Below, piece by piece: positions 32,447 through 40,558 of a stretch of 44,096 bases of DNA. Location: NCBI GenBank assembly GCA_035531755.1, contig DATKSK010000066.1, positions 1 through 44,096 of the forward strand. Direction: 5' to 3'. How positions within the stretch are numbered: position 1 is the stretch's first letter; every line of letters begins with the position of its first letter. The notes below the pieces were generated by a model. That model saw only the letters and a program-made list of their open reading frames with translations, had not been told where the DNA came from and made no database searches. Source of the stretch: Acidimicrobiales bacterium. GTDB lineage: Bacteria > Actinomycetota > Acidimicrobiia > Acidimicrobiales > UBA8190. Made by a program: the position numbers and the translations under genes.

Positions 32447-35400
32447 TTGAGCCTGACGGCACCGAGCAGGACGGCGCGCGTCGGGCCCGCCGGACGCACC
32501 GGGTGGGCGCGCCCACCCGGTGGCTGGCTCGAGTACCTGGCGGTGGCGCTCATCGCCTTCGTGCCGCAGCTGTGGTCCCAGCCCGGCGTGGCCGACTCGG
32601 ACACGAAGAGCTACCTCTACCTCGACCCCGGGCGCTACCTGGGTCAGTCGGCGTCGATGTGGAACCCCAACATCGGGCTCGGGACCGTCACCCACGAGCA
32701 GATCGGGTTCCTCTGGCCGCTCGACCCCTTCTTCTGGGCCGTCCACGCCCTCGGGATCCCCCTGTGGGTGGGCCAGCGCCTGTGGGTGGGGCTGCTCCTC
32801 TTCGGGGCCGGAGCGGGGGTGCTCTACCTGTGCCGGACCGTGGGCCTCGGTGGGCCCGGGCGGTTCGTGGCGGCCGTGGCCTACATGCTGTCGCCCTACT
32901 TCCTCCAGGACGTGGGCCGCATCGGCACCCTCGTCCTGCCGTGGGCGGGGCTCGGGTGGATGGTGGCCTTCGTCATCCGCGGTGTGCGCACCGGCGGCTG
33001 GCGCTACCCGGCGCTGTCCGCCCTGGTGTGGCTGACGGTCAGCGGCAACAACGCCAGCGGCCCGGTCTACGCGGCGGTGGCCCCGCTGCTGTGGCTGGTC
33101 TACGCCGTCTTCGTCGCCAAGGACCACACGCTGCGCCAGGCGTGGGGCGTGATCTGGCGCACGGCCATCCTCGTCGCCGGTGTCTCGCTGTGGTGGGCGT
33201 GGGCGCTCGCCATCGAGTCCGGGTACGGCCTGAACGTCCTGGGCACCACCGAGACCGTCTCGGCCGTGGCCAAGACGTCGCTGTCGTCCGAGGTGCTGCG
33301 GGGGCTCGGCTACTGGTTCTATTACGGCGCCGACCTCGCCGGTCCGTGGGCGGCCACGTCGGCGGGCTTCACCCAGGACCTGTGGCTGATCGGCCTGAGC
33401 TTCGCCGTCCCGCTCGTCGCCCTGGTGGCGGCCGTCGTCGTGCGCTGGCGCCAGCGCTTCTTCTTCCTGGTCCTGATCATCGTGGGGATGATCCTCGCCG
33501 TGGGGTCGCATCCCTACGGCGATCCCTCCATCCTGGGCGGCGTCATCAAGTCGTTCATGACCAAGACGACCGCCGGCCTGGCCCTGCGGTCGTCGGACCG
33601 GGCCACGCCCATCGTGCTGCTCGGCCTGGCCGTGCTCCTCGGCGCCGGGGTCACGGCGCTGGCGCACCGCCGCCGGCTGCTGGGGGCGGCCGCCACGGTC
33701 CTGACGCTGGCCACCGTGGCCGCCGCCAACCCGCCCGCGTGGAACGGCACCACCGTCCTCGACCGGTACACGTTCCCGACCCCGATCCCGAGCTACGTCA
33801 CCCAGGCCGCCGACGCCCTCAACGCCACGCACCGCCAGACCCGCGTGCTCGCCGTCCCGGGGGACAACTTCGGCGCCTACCGCTACGGCAACACCGTCGA
33901 CCCCATCTGGCCCGGGCTCCTGACGCGGCCCTTCGCCACCCACGAGCAGGTCGTGTCCGGTTCCCTCCCGAGCTACGACCTGCTGTACGCCCTCGACTAC
34001 CCGATGCAGAACCGCACCGCCGTCCCCGCCGACCTCGCGCCCCTGGCCCGACTCATGAGCGTGGGCGACGTGCTGGTGCAGAGTGACATCGCCTACGAGC
34101 TCTACAACCGGCCCCCGCCACAGCAGTTCTGGAAGTCGCTCGACCTCCCTGCCGCCGGGCTCGGCGACCCCGTGGGCTACGGCACGCCCACGCCGAACGT
34201 GTCGATGTACCCGATGGTCGACGAGACCACCCTGGCGTCGTCCCCCGACGCCCGCTGGCCGTCGCCGCTCGAGGTGCTGTCGGTGGCCGACCCGCGCCCA
34301 CTCGTGCGCGGCGAGTCCACCACCGGCGCCTTGGTGGTCGCCGGCGACGGCGTGGGCCTGAAGGACATCGCCGGGCTCGGCCTGCTCGACACGACGTCGC
34401 CCGTGCTCTTCTCCCGCACCCTCGACCAGCACCCCACGGCGATGTCGAGCGCCCTGGCCGGGGGGGCGACCCTCGTCGTCACCGACAGCAACCGCAGGCA
34501 GACGTTCCTGTGGAACGCGGTGTCGGGGAGCGCCGGGGTGACCCTGGCGGCCTCCGACCCCCGACCGAAGGTGGCCCTCGACATCTTCGGACACTCCCCC
34601 GCCGACGCCCAGACCACGTCCCAGGTGAGCGGCGTGGCGTCGGTCCAGGGCGTGCCGACGGACCCGGACCATTCGCCGGTCATGGCCATCGACGGCATGC
34701 GCGACACCGCCTGGGAGACCCACTACGGCACGCCCGCGGTGAACAAGTACTGGCAGGTCACGCTCACGCAGCCGACGACGACGGGCCACGCCACCATCCT
34801 GCAGCGCGCACCGGGTGACTACCAGGTCGACCAGTGGATCACGCGGGCCACGCTGTCGTTCGACGGGGGCTCGCCCGTGGACGTCGAGCTGGGGACGTCG
34901 TCGCGGTCCGGCGCCGGGCAGGTCGTCACCTTCCCCCGCCGCACGTTCAGCACCTTGCGCATCACCATCGACGCCACCACGTTGAGCTCGAAGGCGAAGC
35001 GCGCCCTCGCGCCCGCCTCCCCCGTGGGCCTGGCCGAGGTCGGCCTGGCCGGGGCGCGCGCCCAGAACGTGATCGCCATGCCCGACGACCTCCTGCATTC
35101 GGTGGGCACGGCGTCGCAGTCGCACCGCCTGGTCGTCGTGATGACCCGCCAGCGCGTGGCCCCCATCCCGCCCGCGGCGGACCCCGAGCCCGTGCTGGCC
35201 CGGACCTTCACCCTGCCCGCGGCGCGCACCTTCGCGCTCGCCGGGACCGCCCGCGTCAGCGCGTCGGCGGCCGACGACACCGTCGACGCCGTGGTCGGCC
35301 GGCCCCCGGCGGACAAGGGCGGGACCGTGGCGTACTCCTCGGGGCGGCTTCCCGGCGACGTGCGGGCCACCGCCTCCGCCGCCCTCGACGGCGACCCCAC

Positions 35401-36943
35401 CACGATGTGGTCGCCCGGCATGGGGGCGGCGAACCAGCAGGGCGCCTGGATCCAGGTGAACCGGCCCCAGAGCTCGACCGTCGACCACCTGAACCTGGTG
35501 GTGGCGGCCGACGGTCACCACTCTGTGCCCACGGCGCTGCGCGTGCAGGCGTGCGACCGGCTCGCCGCCGACGGCCGCTGCCCGGCCGGGTCGCAGACGG
35601 CCGCCGTGACGCTCCCGGCGGTGGCCGACGGTCGCCGCCGGGGTGCCACCGTCGGCATGCCCGTGCACTTCGCGCCCGTGACGGGGCACGACCTCACCGT
35701 CACCGTCACCGGGCTCCGCACCGTGACGACGAAGGACTACACGTCGCAGGCGGCGATCTCTCTCCCCCTCGGCATCGCCGAGCTCGGCGTCCCGGGTACC
35801 TCGGTGGCGGCTCCGGGTGCCACGCTGCCCGCCACGTGCCGGACCGACCTCCTGTCGGTCGACGGCAGGCCCGTCCCGCTGGCGGTCACGGGTTCCACCG
35901 CCACCGCCCTGGGTGGCGGGGGGCTGACCGTGAGGCCCTGTGGTGCCGACGCCGCCGGGATCACCCTGGGGCCGGGCAGCCACGTCGTCGTGGGCACGCC
36001 CGGTGCGACCACGGGCTTCGACATCGACCAGCTGGTGCTGGACTCGGCCCCCGGCGGCGGGCCGGCTGCGAGCGGGGGCACCACGGGCGCCGCCACGACG
36101 GCGGCCACGACCGCGACCGCGGTGCGGCTGGCGGCGCCGGTCCCGGGACCGGCGCCGTCGGTGCACGTCACCTCGTCGTCGGCGACGACGCTGCACCTGC
36201 GGGTGACCGGCGCCACCCGCCCGTTCTGGCTCGTCCTGGGCGAGAGCATCAACACCGGCTGGACGGCCACCGTCGGCGCCACCGGGCACGACCTCGGCCC
36301 CTCGACGCTCATCGACGGCTACGCCAACGGCTGGCTGGTGCGGCCCACGGGGACGGGGGCGTTCTCCGTGACCCTGCGGTGGACGCCGCAGTCGATCGAG
36401 AACATCATGCTGGTGGTGTCGGGGCTCGCCGTCGCGGCCTGCCTGGCGCTCGTGCTGTGGCCCCGCCGTCGGCGGGCCCCGTCGGGTGGGCCGGGAGACG
36501 TGGCCGTGGCCAGCGCCGCCGGCACGCCTCCGGCCCACGACGCCGCCGGCACGCCGGCGATGGAGGACGTCCCGACCATGGCGAACCCCTTCGCCGAGGG
36601 CCGGGAGATCACGCCCGCGCTGGCGGCCGTCGTGGCCGCGGCGACGGGCTTCGTGGCTGCGGTGCTGGTGCCCCCGCCGGCGTTCCTGGCCATCTTCGCC
36701 GGCGTGGCGCTCGCCATGCTGGCGGCGCTGGTCATCCCCCGGGCGCGCGGGCTGTTGGCCCTGGCCGTGGTGGGCTTCGCCGTCGGGGGCGCCGCCTACA
36801 CGGTGGCCAAGCAGGCCAGCCAGCATTTCCCGCCGGGAGGATGGCCCGTCCACTTCGAGGCGGCCAACGTGTTGGTGTGGACGGCCATCGTCTTCCTGGG
36901 CGCCGACGCCGTGGTGGAACTGCTGCGGCGCCGGCGTCGCTGA
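32447..36943 (+). CDS. AftD-type alpha-(1->3)-arabinofuranosyltransferase homologue (DUF3367 GT-C), copy 2
   Basis: A 1498-residue paralogue of the protein at 8009-12670, with the same order of parts. The first periplasmic loop is SDTKSYLYLDPGRYL with Asp52, at the same residue number as in copy 1, then QIGFLWPLDPFFW. The helix region includes LRGLGYWFYYGADLAG and LALRSSDRATPIVLLG, nearly matching copy 1 over long stretches. Two discoidin-like modules follow (about 720-850 and 960-1110; copy 2 has an extra Cys-containing loop, VQACDRLAADGRC). C-terminal helices come last. Copy 2 differs by a long Gly/Ala/Thr-rich linker near residue 1200. TTG at 32447 is chosen for its ribosome-binding site. 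Expected to add a sugar from a polyprenyl donor to a surface glycan. Confidence 0.88.
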   Translation: MSLTAPSRTARVGPAGRTGWARPPGGWLEYLAVALIAFVPQLWSQPGVADSDTKSYLYLDPGRYLGQSASMWNPNIGLGTVTHEQIGFLWPLDPFFWAVHALGIPLWVGQRLWVGLLLFGAGAGVLYLCRTVGLGGPGRFVAAVAYMLSPYFLQDVGRIGTLVLPWAGLGWMVAFVIRGVRTGGWRYPALSALVWLTVSGNNASGPVYAAVAPLLWLVYAVFVAKDHTLRQAWGVIWRTAILVAGVSLWWAWALAIESGYGLNVLGTTETVSAVAKTSLSSEVLRGLGYWFYYGADLAGPWAATSAGFTQDLWLIGLSFAVPLVALVAAVVVRWRQRFFFLVLIIVGMILAVGSHPYGDPSILGGVIKSFMTKTTAGLALRSSDRATPIVLLGLAVLLGAGVTALAHRRRLLGAAATVLTLATVAAANPPAWNGTTVLDRYTFPTPIPSYVTQAADALNATHRQTRVLAVPGDNFGAYRYGNTVDPIWPGLLTRPFATHEQVVSGSLPSYDLLYALDYPMQNRTAVPADLAPLARLMSVGDVLVQSDIAYELYNRPPPQQFWKSLDLPAAGLGDPVGYGTPTPNVSMYPMVDETTLASSPDARWPSPLEVLSVADPRPLVRGESTTGALVVAGDGVGLKDIAGLGLLDTTSPVLFSRTLDQHPTAMSSALAGGATLVVTDSNRRQTFLWNAVSGSAGVTLAASDPRPKVALDIFGHSPADAQTTSQVSGVASVQGVPTDPDHSPVMAIDGMRDTAWETHYGTPAVNKYWQVTLTQPTTTGHATILQRAPGDYQVDQWITRATLSFDGGSPVDVELGTSSRSGAGQVVTFPRRTFSTLRITIDATTLSSKAKRALAPASPVGLAEVGLAGARAQNVIAMPDDLLHSVGTASQSHRLVVVMTRQRVAPIPPAADPEPVLARTFTLPAARTFALAGTARVSASAADDTVDAVVGRPPADKGGTVAYSSGRLPGDVRATASAALDGDPTTMWSPGMGAANQQGAWIQVNRPQSSTVDHLNLVVAADGHHSVPTALRVQACDRLAADGRCPAGSQTAAVTLPAVADGRRRGATVGMPVHFAPVTGHDLTVTVTGLRTVTTKDYTSQAAISLPLGIAELGVPGTSVAAPGATLPATCRTDLLSVDGRPVPLAVTGSTATALGGGGLTVRPCGADAAGITLGPGSHVVVGTPGATTGFDIDQLVLDSAPGGGPAASGGTTGAATTAATTATAVRLAAPVPGPAPSVHVTSSSATTLHLRVTGATRPFWLVLGESINTGWTATVGATGHDLGPSTLIDGYANGWLVRPTGTGAFSVTLRWTPQSIENIMLVVSGLAVAACLALVLWPRRRRAPSGGPGDVAVASAAGTPPAHDAAGTPAMEDVPTMANPFAEGREITPALAAVVAAATGFVAAVLVPPPAFLAIFAGVALAMLAALVIPRARGLLALAVVGFAVGGAAYTVAKQASQHFPPGGWPVHFEAANVLVWTAIVFLGADAVVELLRRRRR

Positions 36944-36962
36944 GGACGCCGGGCCCGATCGG

Positions 36963-36981
36963 GGCCGACGGCCGTCCGGCC
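36963..36981. terminator. Possible hairpin between convergent genes
   Basis: GGCCG and CGGCC arms flank a second palindrome, GACGGCCGTC (36967-36976), in the 51-nt gap between the stop codons of AftD copy 2 and the GT4 gene. There is no T-tract, so terminator function is uncertain in such G+C-rich DNA. Confidence 0.3.
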
Positions 36982-36994
36982 GCCGGGACGGCGC

Positions 36995-38320
36995 CTACAG
37001 GCGGGCTTCGGCCTCCTCGACCAGCGCGCCGAGGGTGGTGGCGGCCGTCGCCTCCCAGGTCAGGTTGCGGGCCCGCGCCATGGCGCCGCGCGCCAGGCTC
37101 TCACGCAGCGTCGTGTCGGTGAGCACCTGCACGAGCGCCTCGACGAATTCGTCCCCGGGGTCGACGAGCAGCCCGCTCACACCGTGTGTCAGCGCGTCGC
37201 GGTGCCCGGCGATGTCGGAGACGACCGCGGGCGTGCCGCACGCACCCGCCTCGGTGATGGTCATGTTCCAGCCCTCGCGCAGTGACGTGCTGGCGATGAC
37301 CCACGCCCGCCGGTAGGCGTCGGCGAGGTCGTCGTCGGACACGTAGCCGGTGAGGTCGATCCACGACGTCCCGCCGACGGCCTTGATCTTGGCCTCGAGG
37401 CGGGCGCGCTCGTAGCCCTCGCCGATGATCTGGAAGCGGAGGCTCGGCACGACCCGGCGCGCCCGGGCGACGGCGTCGACGAGGAGCTCGAGTCGTTTCA
37501 CGGGCACCAGGCGCCCCACCGCCAGGACCAGCGGGGCCGTCGACTTGCCGGTGCCGGTGTGGAACCGGGCGTCGACGCCCGGCGGGACGACACTCACCCG
37601 GGAGGGGTCGAGCCGGAGCATGGTCAGGATCTCCTGGCGCGACGACGTCGACGGTGTGAGCACCCGGGTGTGGCGGTACAGCGGCGGGGCGACACGCAGC
37701 TCGAGCGTCTCGCCGAGGCGCGCCATGCCGGGTGACATGACCATGCGCCACATGGACGCGTGCACGTGGTGCAGGAAGACGATACGGGGGCAGCGGGCCC
37801 ACAGCGGGGTGAAGAAGGGCATGCCGTTCCAGATCTCGATGATCCCGTCGGGCCGGCCGCGCCGGCCGACGAGCCCGCTCAACGCGGAGCGCGGGAACAC
37901 GGTGTGGCGGCCGGACTTGCGGATCACGTGGTACCCGTCGCGGCTGGTGATGGCCTTCTGGCCGGCCGCGGCCGAGGTGCGCATGGTGATGTCGAGGCCG
38001 GCACGGGCCCAGGCCGTCGCCATGCGGTGCGCGTGGAGCTCGGAGCCCCCGGCCTCGGGGTCCTCGAAGTCACGCCAGGCCAGCACCTGCACCCGCTGCA
38101 GTCCGATCTCGAGGGCCCGGGCCGCCACGCGGTCGAGCCGCGCCATGGCGAATTCCCCGGGGCGCTCGTCGTGATCGCCGGTGGCCCGCCCGACGTGCGT
38201 CACCGACGACATCGCCGTGGGACTCAGGGTGGGGAGGCCCGGATCGAGGACGACCTCGTCCAGGACCGCCTCGTCGCCGCGAACGGCGAGAACCCCCCAC
38301 TGACGCTCGACGTCGGTCAC
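36995..38320 (-). CDS. Glycosyltransferase family 4 protein
   Basis: Predicted cytoplasmic GT-B glycosyltransferase of 441 aa using a nucleotide sugar. A 70-residue N-terminal extension precedes the first domain, which starts VQVLAWRDFEDPEAGGSELH, the Gly-rich acceptor-side loop of GT4 enzymes. The C-terminal domain has LVLAVGRLVPVKRLELLVDA, then IIGEGYERARLE. The E-x7-E donor motif is intact as REGWNMTITEAGACGTP (about 347-362), so activity is likely. GT4 enzymes with the AWRD..DPEAGGSE start are, from memory, neighbours of aftD-type genes in actinobacteria. GTG at 38320 is the start; G-rich bases precede it. The 174-nt gap upstream is less G+C-rich and may hold its promoter (TAGAGT at 38405-38410 on the minus strand). 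Confidence 0.9.
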   Translation of the reverse strand: MTDVERQWGVLAVRGDEAVLDEVVLDPGLPTLSPTAMSSVTHVGRATGDHDERPGEFAMARLDRVAARALEIGLQRVQVLAWRDFEDPEAGGSELHAHRMATAWARAGLDITMRTSAAAGQKAITSRDGYHVIRKSGRHTVFPRSALSGLVGRRGRPDGIIEIWNGMPFFTPLWARCPRIVFLHHVHASMWRMVMSPGMARLGETLELRVAPPLYRHTRVLTPSTSSRQEILTMLRLDPSRVSVVPPGVDARFHTGTGKSTAPLVLAVGRLVPVKRLELLVDAVARARRVVPSLRFQIIGEGYERARLEAKIKAVGGTSWIDLTGYVSDDDLADAYRRAWVIASTSLREGWNMTITEAGACGTPAVVSDIAGHRDALTHGVSGLLVDPGDEFVEALVQVLTDTTLRESLARGAMARARNLTWEATAATTLGALVEEAEARL

Positions 38321-38404
38321 GAAATCCCCCCCCGCTGGACCACAACCCGGACGCGCCTCGAGTGACCGCGAAGCGTCCTGCCCGTGCGATGCCTCTTCCC
38401 GGGG

Positions 38405-38410
38405 ACTCTA
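38405..38410 (-). promoter_or_regulatory. Possible -10 (TAGAGT) of the GT4 gene
   Basis: TAGAGT reads on the minus strand 84 nt before the GT4 start, at the edge of an unusually A+T-rich patch (38395-38510). No convincing -35. Confidence 0.3.
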
Positions 38411-38494
38411 CGGATCGGAAGCGATCGTTCTCATCGTCACATCTGATGAATTCTCTCGCTCCGCCGCCCGAACAACCCCGGAGAGTGGTCGTTC

Positions 38495-39283
38495 TTACCT
38501 CCCGGAGTGGACTCTCGAGCTCCCCGACCCTCCGGTCCGTCCGCCGAGGGTACCTCGAGGAGCGGTGGCCGACGCCAGCAGGATGGAGGACAGGCTCGGG
38601 GTGCGGCACAGCAGCCGGTCGAGGGGCCGCAGCGGACGGGGCACGTCGTGGTAGGGCGCCCCGGTGATGACCACGTCCACGAACCCGTGGGCCTCCAGCA
38701 TGGCCTGGAGCGCCCGGCGGGTGAAGACCCGGAGGTGGCCCACCACCTCGTGGCCGGGGCGACCGTAGATCCCCTGCAGGCTCACCTCGGTGAAGATCGG
38801 TTGGACGCCGACCATGAGCAGGCCACGGTTGTACCAGGCGGCCAGGTTGGGGGTCGACAGCAGCAGGCTCCCCCCGGGGACGAGGACACGGCGCGCCTCG
38901 GTGAGGACGGTGTCGGGGTCGACGAGGTGCTCGATGACCTCGCTCACGATGACGATGTCGACGCTGCCCGAGCCGATCGGCAGGCCGGGATGCTCCGTCG
39001 AGCACCGCACGACCTCGAGCCCGTGCCCGCGCGCCTGCTCGAGGGCGGCCACGGACCAGTCGAGGCCGATGATGGTGACGTCGACACCGGCCCGCTTGGC
39101 GAAGTCGGCGGCCATGGCCGTCCATGTCCCCTCGCCGCAGCCCACGTCGATGGCGCGCAGCGGGCGGTGCGCGCCCGAGCCGACGTCCACCAGCATCTGT
39201 GCCTGCAGCCTGGCGCGCGGCGAGCCCGAGATGAGCGGTGTGGCAGGGTCCTCGTAGAGCTGCTGGAGCGACCGCGCCGTCAT
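38495..39283 (-). CDS. Class I SAM-dependent methyltransferase
   Basis: Predicted cytoplasmic methyltransferase of 262 aa. Motif I is AIDVGCGEGTWTAMAADF, the acidic strand-2 end is IIGLDWSV, and SVDIVIVSEVIEHLVDPD with RRVLVPGGSLLLSTPN are the post-I motifs of UbiE/Methyltransf_11-type enzymes. The C-terminal 60 residues (VFTRRALQAMLEAHGF) form the usual cap helix region; the last 20 are low-complexity Gly/Ser/Arg. ATG at 39283 opens MTARSLQQLYEDP. The longer open frame to 40393 is antisense or out of frame to the sulfotransferase gene and was rejected. It lies between GT4 and sulfotransferase genes on the same strand, so a glycan substrate is likely, by context only. Confidence 0.88.
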   Translation of the reverse strand: MTARSLQQLYEDPATPLISGSPRARLQAQMLVDVGSGAHRPLRAIDVGCGEGTWTAMAADFAKRAGVDVTIIGLDWSVAALEQARGHGLEVVRCSTEHPGLPIGSGSVDIVIVSEVIEHLVDPDTVLTEARRVLVPGGSLLLSTPNLAAWYNRGLLMVGVQPIFTEVSLQGIYGRPGHEVVGHLRVFTRRALQAMLEAHGFVDVVITGAPYHDVPRPLRPLDRLLCRTPSLSSILLASATAPRGTLGGRTGGSGSSRVHSGR

Positions 39284-39323
39284 GGCCGCCCGCGACGGCG
39301 ACGCGCCTGTGCGCTGCCTGCGG

Positions 39324-39374
39324 TCACCGCGCTCCCGGCCACGAACCCCCCGTCCCCCGCACGCGACGAGTGTA
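39324..39374 (-). promoter_or_regulatory. -10 TACACT with leaderless mini-ORF upstream of the methyltransferase
   Basis: TACACT (39374 to 39369 on the minus strand) is followed 6 nt later by GTG at 39362. That GTG opens a 12-codon frame (MRGTGGSWPGAR) ending in TGA at 39324, 40 nt before the methyltransferase ATG. It fits the spacing of the other leaderless starts but may simply mark the transcription start. Confidence 0.3.
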
Positions 39375-39418
39375 GCGCCGGGCCGCCGCCGTTCCGGCTG
39401 GATATGACCACAATTCTC

Positions 39419-39460
39419 GTCTCGGACGGCGGCGTCTCGGACGGCGGCGTCTCGGGCGGC
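39419..39460. repeat. 15-bp tandem repeat, 2 copies plus partial
   Basis: gtctcggacggcggc at 39419-39433 and 39434-39448, then gtctcgggcggc. It is non-coding, between the sulfotransferase stop codon and the methyltransferase promoter. Confidence 0.85.
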
Positions 39461-39501
39461 GTGGGGCGGTCTCGGGCACAGGGATCGCAGGTGGACCGGT
39501 C

Positions 39502-40431
39502 TCAGGCCGGGTCGTCGGCCTGACGGTCCCAGCGGGCGGTGTCGAGCCCGAGCCCCAGGCCGTCGAGGACCCGGCGGTCCTCGGCGAAGAGGTCGACGAA
39601 CCCGTGGCGCAGGCGAGAGCCGTGGGTGCCGGCGGTGGCCGAGGAGCGCAGCCGGCGGCGCACCGCCTCGCGGGCGAGCCGGCGCACGGGCCGAGGCACG
39701 AGCGGCCGGGCCCGTTGGCCGTGCTCGAGCAGGCGCTCGAGCGCCCGGCTCTTGCGGTTCACGGGCCTGTACATCGTCTGGTTGAGGCGCTCGTCCTCCA
39801 ACGGCGCGGGCAGGGGGTCGAGCCCGAGGAAGGCGCACACCTCGTCGACACCGCGATCGGGCGCCTCGGAGAGATCCTCCGCCAGCAGCACCAGTACCTG
39901 CTCGCGGGGGAACACCGTGAACAGCCGGGTCAGCTGCTCCCCGTAGAGGCCGAGCTCCCGGTAGAGCCAGAACGGCTCCCAGTCCAACCGCCGGCGCTCC
40001 TCCTCGGCGGCGACCGCCGAGGCGAAGTCGAGCTTCTCGCGTCCCTGCTCGCGCAGGTCGGCCCAGTTGGAGTACGCCCGCAGGGTCGGCTCGCGCAGCA
40101 CGGCCACGAGGCGTGCCTCGGGGACGAGGGACCGGATCCGGACCGCGGCGGCGCCGTCCCACAGGTAGTACGGCGTCGACTCGCCGGCGTACGCGCCGGG
40201 GCCCGGCGGATAGGTGAAGAGGGCCTCGTACGCACCGCGGTCCACGACGTAGTTGCGACAGGCGCGTTCGTCGCCCGGCCCGCGGTGATGCGGCCGGGCC
40301 CCCTCGGTGAGGAAGTACTTCGGCTCCTTGAGCGCCGACATCGAGATGCGGGGATGCTGCGCCAGGTACCGGTGCAGCGACGTGGTGCCGCACTTGGGCG
40401 CGCCGATGACGAAGAGGTTGGGGAGGGGCAC
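39502..40431 (-). CDS. Sulfotransferase family protein
   Basis: Predicted PAPS-dependent sulfotransferase of 309 aa. The 5'-phosphosulfate loop is at the very N-terminus: FVIGAPKCGTTSLHRYL (7-23; Lys13 and the Thr residues contact PAPS). The 3'-phosphate segment is VLREPTLRAYSNW, with Arg113 and Ser121 in the canonical spacing. KEPKYF (35-40) is the conserved stretch seen in bacterial and heparan-type N/O-sulfotransferases. The C-terminus has the usual basic region. No TM helix, so it acts in the cytoplasm, probably on a lipid-linked or nucleotide-activated sugar before export; substrate is inference. GTG 40431 gives the normal start. It diverges from the GT2 gene and lies upstream of the methyltransferase on the same strand. 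Confidence 0.9.
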   Translation of the reverse strand: MPLPNLFVIGAPKCGTTSLHRYLAQHPRISMSALKEPKYFLTEGARPHHRGPGDERACRNYVVDRGAYEALFTYPPGPGAYAGESTPYYLWDGAAAVRIRSLVPEARLVAVLREPTLRAYSNWADLREQGREKLDFASAVAAEEERRRLDWEPFWLYRELGLYGEQLTRLFTVFPREQVLVLLAEDLSEAPDRGVDEVCAFLGLDPLPAPLEDERLNQTMYRPVNRKSRALERLLEHGQRARPLVPRPVRRLAREAVRRRLRSSATAGTHGSRLRHGFVDLFAEDRRVLDGLGLGLDTARWDRQADDPA

Positions 40432-40545
40432 CGCGCCCCCGTCAGCCGTCGTCCGAGCGGTCCCGACGGCGCGTGCCCGACGGGACGGCCGCGCGTCGAT
40501 CCCCCACCGGCGTCACGCGCGCATCGTACCGGCGACCGCCCGAGT

Positions 40546-40551
40546 TAGCCT
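40546..40551 (+). promoter_or_regulatory. -10 hexamer TAGCCT of the GT2 gene
   Basis: TAGCCT ends 7 nt before the GTG at 40559, the spacing for a leaderless transcript. Confidence 0.5.
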
Positions 40552-40558
40552 ACGTCGC

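Noticed and set aside
32327-36853. 1508-codon open frame on the minus strand
   Set aside because: Antisense shadow of AftD copy 2 with the same low-complexity composition.
38495-40393. 632-residue methyltransferase fusion
   Set aside because: The part upstream of 39283 is the sulfotransferase gene read in another frame plus intergenic DNA.
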